Under the pieces are notes generated by a model that was given only the letters and a program-made list of their open reading frames with translations, ran no database searches and was not told the origin of the DNA. Shown piece after piece: positions 63,115-64,000 of a DNA stretch of 64,000 nt. Position numbers and translations under genes: made by a program. Position 1 is the stretch's first letter. Each line of letters opens with the position of its first letter. This stretch comes from JAGOBP01 sp046328575 (GTDB lineage: Bacteria > Chloroflexota > Anaerolineae > Fen-1058), in assembly GCA_046328575.1 (NCBI GenBank), contig JAXLWI010000015.1:10724-74723 (forward strand). Reading direction: 5' to 3'.

Positions 63115-64000
63115 ATGTCTTCAAATCCAACCTCTAAACTCCACAATCCAAAATTGCTATTGGTAGTCTTCTTCAGCGGCCTCGTCACGCTCGCCGTCGA
63201 ACTCTCCGCGTTCCGACTGTTTGCGCCCGTCTTCGGCGCATCCAACTTGATCTCGGCGGTCGTCATCGGCTTGATCTTGCTCTACCTAGCGGCGGGCTAC
63301 ACGCTGGGCGGCCGCTGGGCCGATCGATCCCCACGCGTCGAAACGCTGTATCGCATCATCGTATGGGGAGCGTTCCTCGTCGGCCTCATTCCCTTCATCG
63401 CCATGCCGCTGTTACGCATCGCCCGCGACAACTTGCAGAACCTCGCCAATCTCAATGCCGCGCTGATCGTCTTCGCGTTCGCCGTCACGTTGATTCTCTT
63501 CTCGGTCCCCGTCACCCTGCTCGGCTGTGTGTCGCCATTTGCGGTGCGGCTCTCCATGACGAACGTGGATCAAGCGGGGCGCGTGGCGGGCCGCCTGTAC
63601 GCCATCTCGACGTTGGGCAGTTTCATCGGTTCGTTCCTGCCCGAACTCGTGCTGCTCAATCTCGTCGGCACGCGCGGCACGTTCGTCGTGCTGGCGTTGA
63701 CGTTACTCGTCATCGGGTTGATCGGCTTGAAGCGGAAGGCGCTGCCGTTGATCGTGCTGCCGATCATCTTGATCCTGCTGCACGCGCTGTTGCCGATTTC
63801 GTTCAGCGACATCGCCGGTACAGTGTATCAGGATGAATCCTCATACAACTTCATTCAAGTGGTGCAGCGCGGTGACACGCGCTATTTGCTGCTGAATGAA
63901 GGGCAAGGCATCCAGTCGATCTACAATCCGACGACGCTTCAAACCAACGGCACGTGGGATTACTTCAACCTGGCACCGTACTTCAACGTCCCGCCGACTA
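63115..64000 (+). CDS. Spermidine-synthase-like membrane protein (5' part; cut by window end)
   Basis: An open frame from the ATG at 63115 to the window end (295 residues visible). At least six hydrophobic helices begin V-V-F-F-S-G-L-V-T-L-A-V-E-L and include G-G-R-W-A-D-R-S-P. After the helices it reads Y-N-F-I-Q-V-V-Q-R-G-D-T-R-Y-L-L-L-N-E-G-Q-G-I-Q-S, the start of the spermidine-synthase-like (Rossmann methyltransferase fold) domain seen in fused MFS/spermidine-synthase proteins. The first 13 codons resemble the AAAATCC-type heptamer repeats seen elsewhere, so the true start could be later. Confidence 0.8.
   Translation, partial: MSSNPTSKLHNPKLLLVVFFSGLVTLAVELSAFRLFAPVFGASNLISAVVIGLILLYLAAGYTLGGRWADRSPRVETLYRIIVWGAFLVGLIPFIAMPLLRIARDNLQNLANLNAALIVFAFAVTLILFSVPVTLLGCVSPFAVRLSMTNVDQAGRVAGRLYAISTLGSFIGSFLPELVLLNLVGTRGTFVVLALTLLVIGLIGLKRKALPLIVLPIILILLHALLPISFSDIAGTVYQDESSYNFIQVVQRGDTRYLLLNEGQGIQSIYNPTTLQTNGTWDYFNLAPYFNVPPT

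Noticed and set aside
1..64000. tRNA, rRNA, riboswitch or transposase genes
   Set aside because: I looked through intergenic regions for cloverleaf T-loop words, rRNA motifs and DDE/Y1 transposase signatures and saw none; a covariance search would be needed to be certain.

Overview
The window reads as chromosomal DNA of a Chloroflexota (Anaerolineae-like) bacterium. This is inferred from secreted proteins ending in a V-[FY]-L-P-[IL]-[VL]-L-like tail, DUF5667-type N-termini (S-L-P-G-D-G-L-Y), many Pro/Thr-rich linkers, Ser/Thr kinases fused to other domains, and the mixture of families. No rRNA, tRNA, CRISPR array or intact transposase was seen.

Layout. 0-12.4 kb (mostly minus strand): a Gly/Ser-rich membrane peptide, an FAD oxidoreductase, a tight operon of three secreted peptidases (S8, M14, M28), a papain-like lipoprotein, and small housekeeping or orphan genes. 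12.4-13.0 kb: a palindromic minisatellite. 13-26.6 kb (minus): FtsK, an S1 protein, a membrane-bound HTH regulator, PNP, a PH-domain protein, a Xer recombinase, QueA, a kinase-SUMF1 fusion and RuvB. 26.7-33.2 kb (plus): CDGSH protein, xylose-isomerase-like protein, Upp, threonine dehydratase-like enzyme, a WecA/MraY-type transferase and a 5'-nucleotidase-like protein. 33.1-39.1 kb: two M50-type membrane peptidases, HU, TpiA, a TPR kinase and a divergent Amt-like protein.

The centrepiece is 39.2-53.8 kb, all on the minus strand. It is a dedicated electron-transfer locus: a b-type membrane cytochrome, a 12-CXXCH cytochrome, a multi-cluster ferredoxin and an FAD/NAD(P) oxidoreductase form one coupled unit that ends in a strong terminator. 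Two paralogous giant cytochromes follow, a 2504-residue protein with 118 CXXCH motifs and an 860-residue protein with 32. Each is built from a 39-residue unit carrying two CXXCH motifs and two extra histidines. A shared dyad, CTACCC-N4-GGGTAG or a one-mismatch variant, lies upstream of all three transcription units. My model is that membrane b heme and/or NAD(P)H/ferredoxin electrons feed the 12-heme protein, which passes them to a very long single-chain heme wire. This is inference.

53.9-64 kb: phosphoribosyltransferase, ThpR, alpha/beta hydrolase, MoxR-DUF58 pair, GH18 lipoprotein, then an accessory pocket (beta-helix protein remnant, an exactly 21-bp-phased array of ATCTGAT sites, an unrecognised basic protein and a REP-like palindrome), an MFS transporter, and the start of a spermidine-synthase-like membrane protein cut by the window end.
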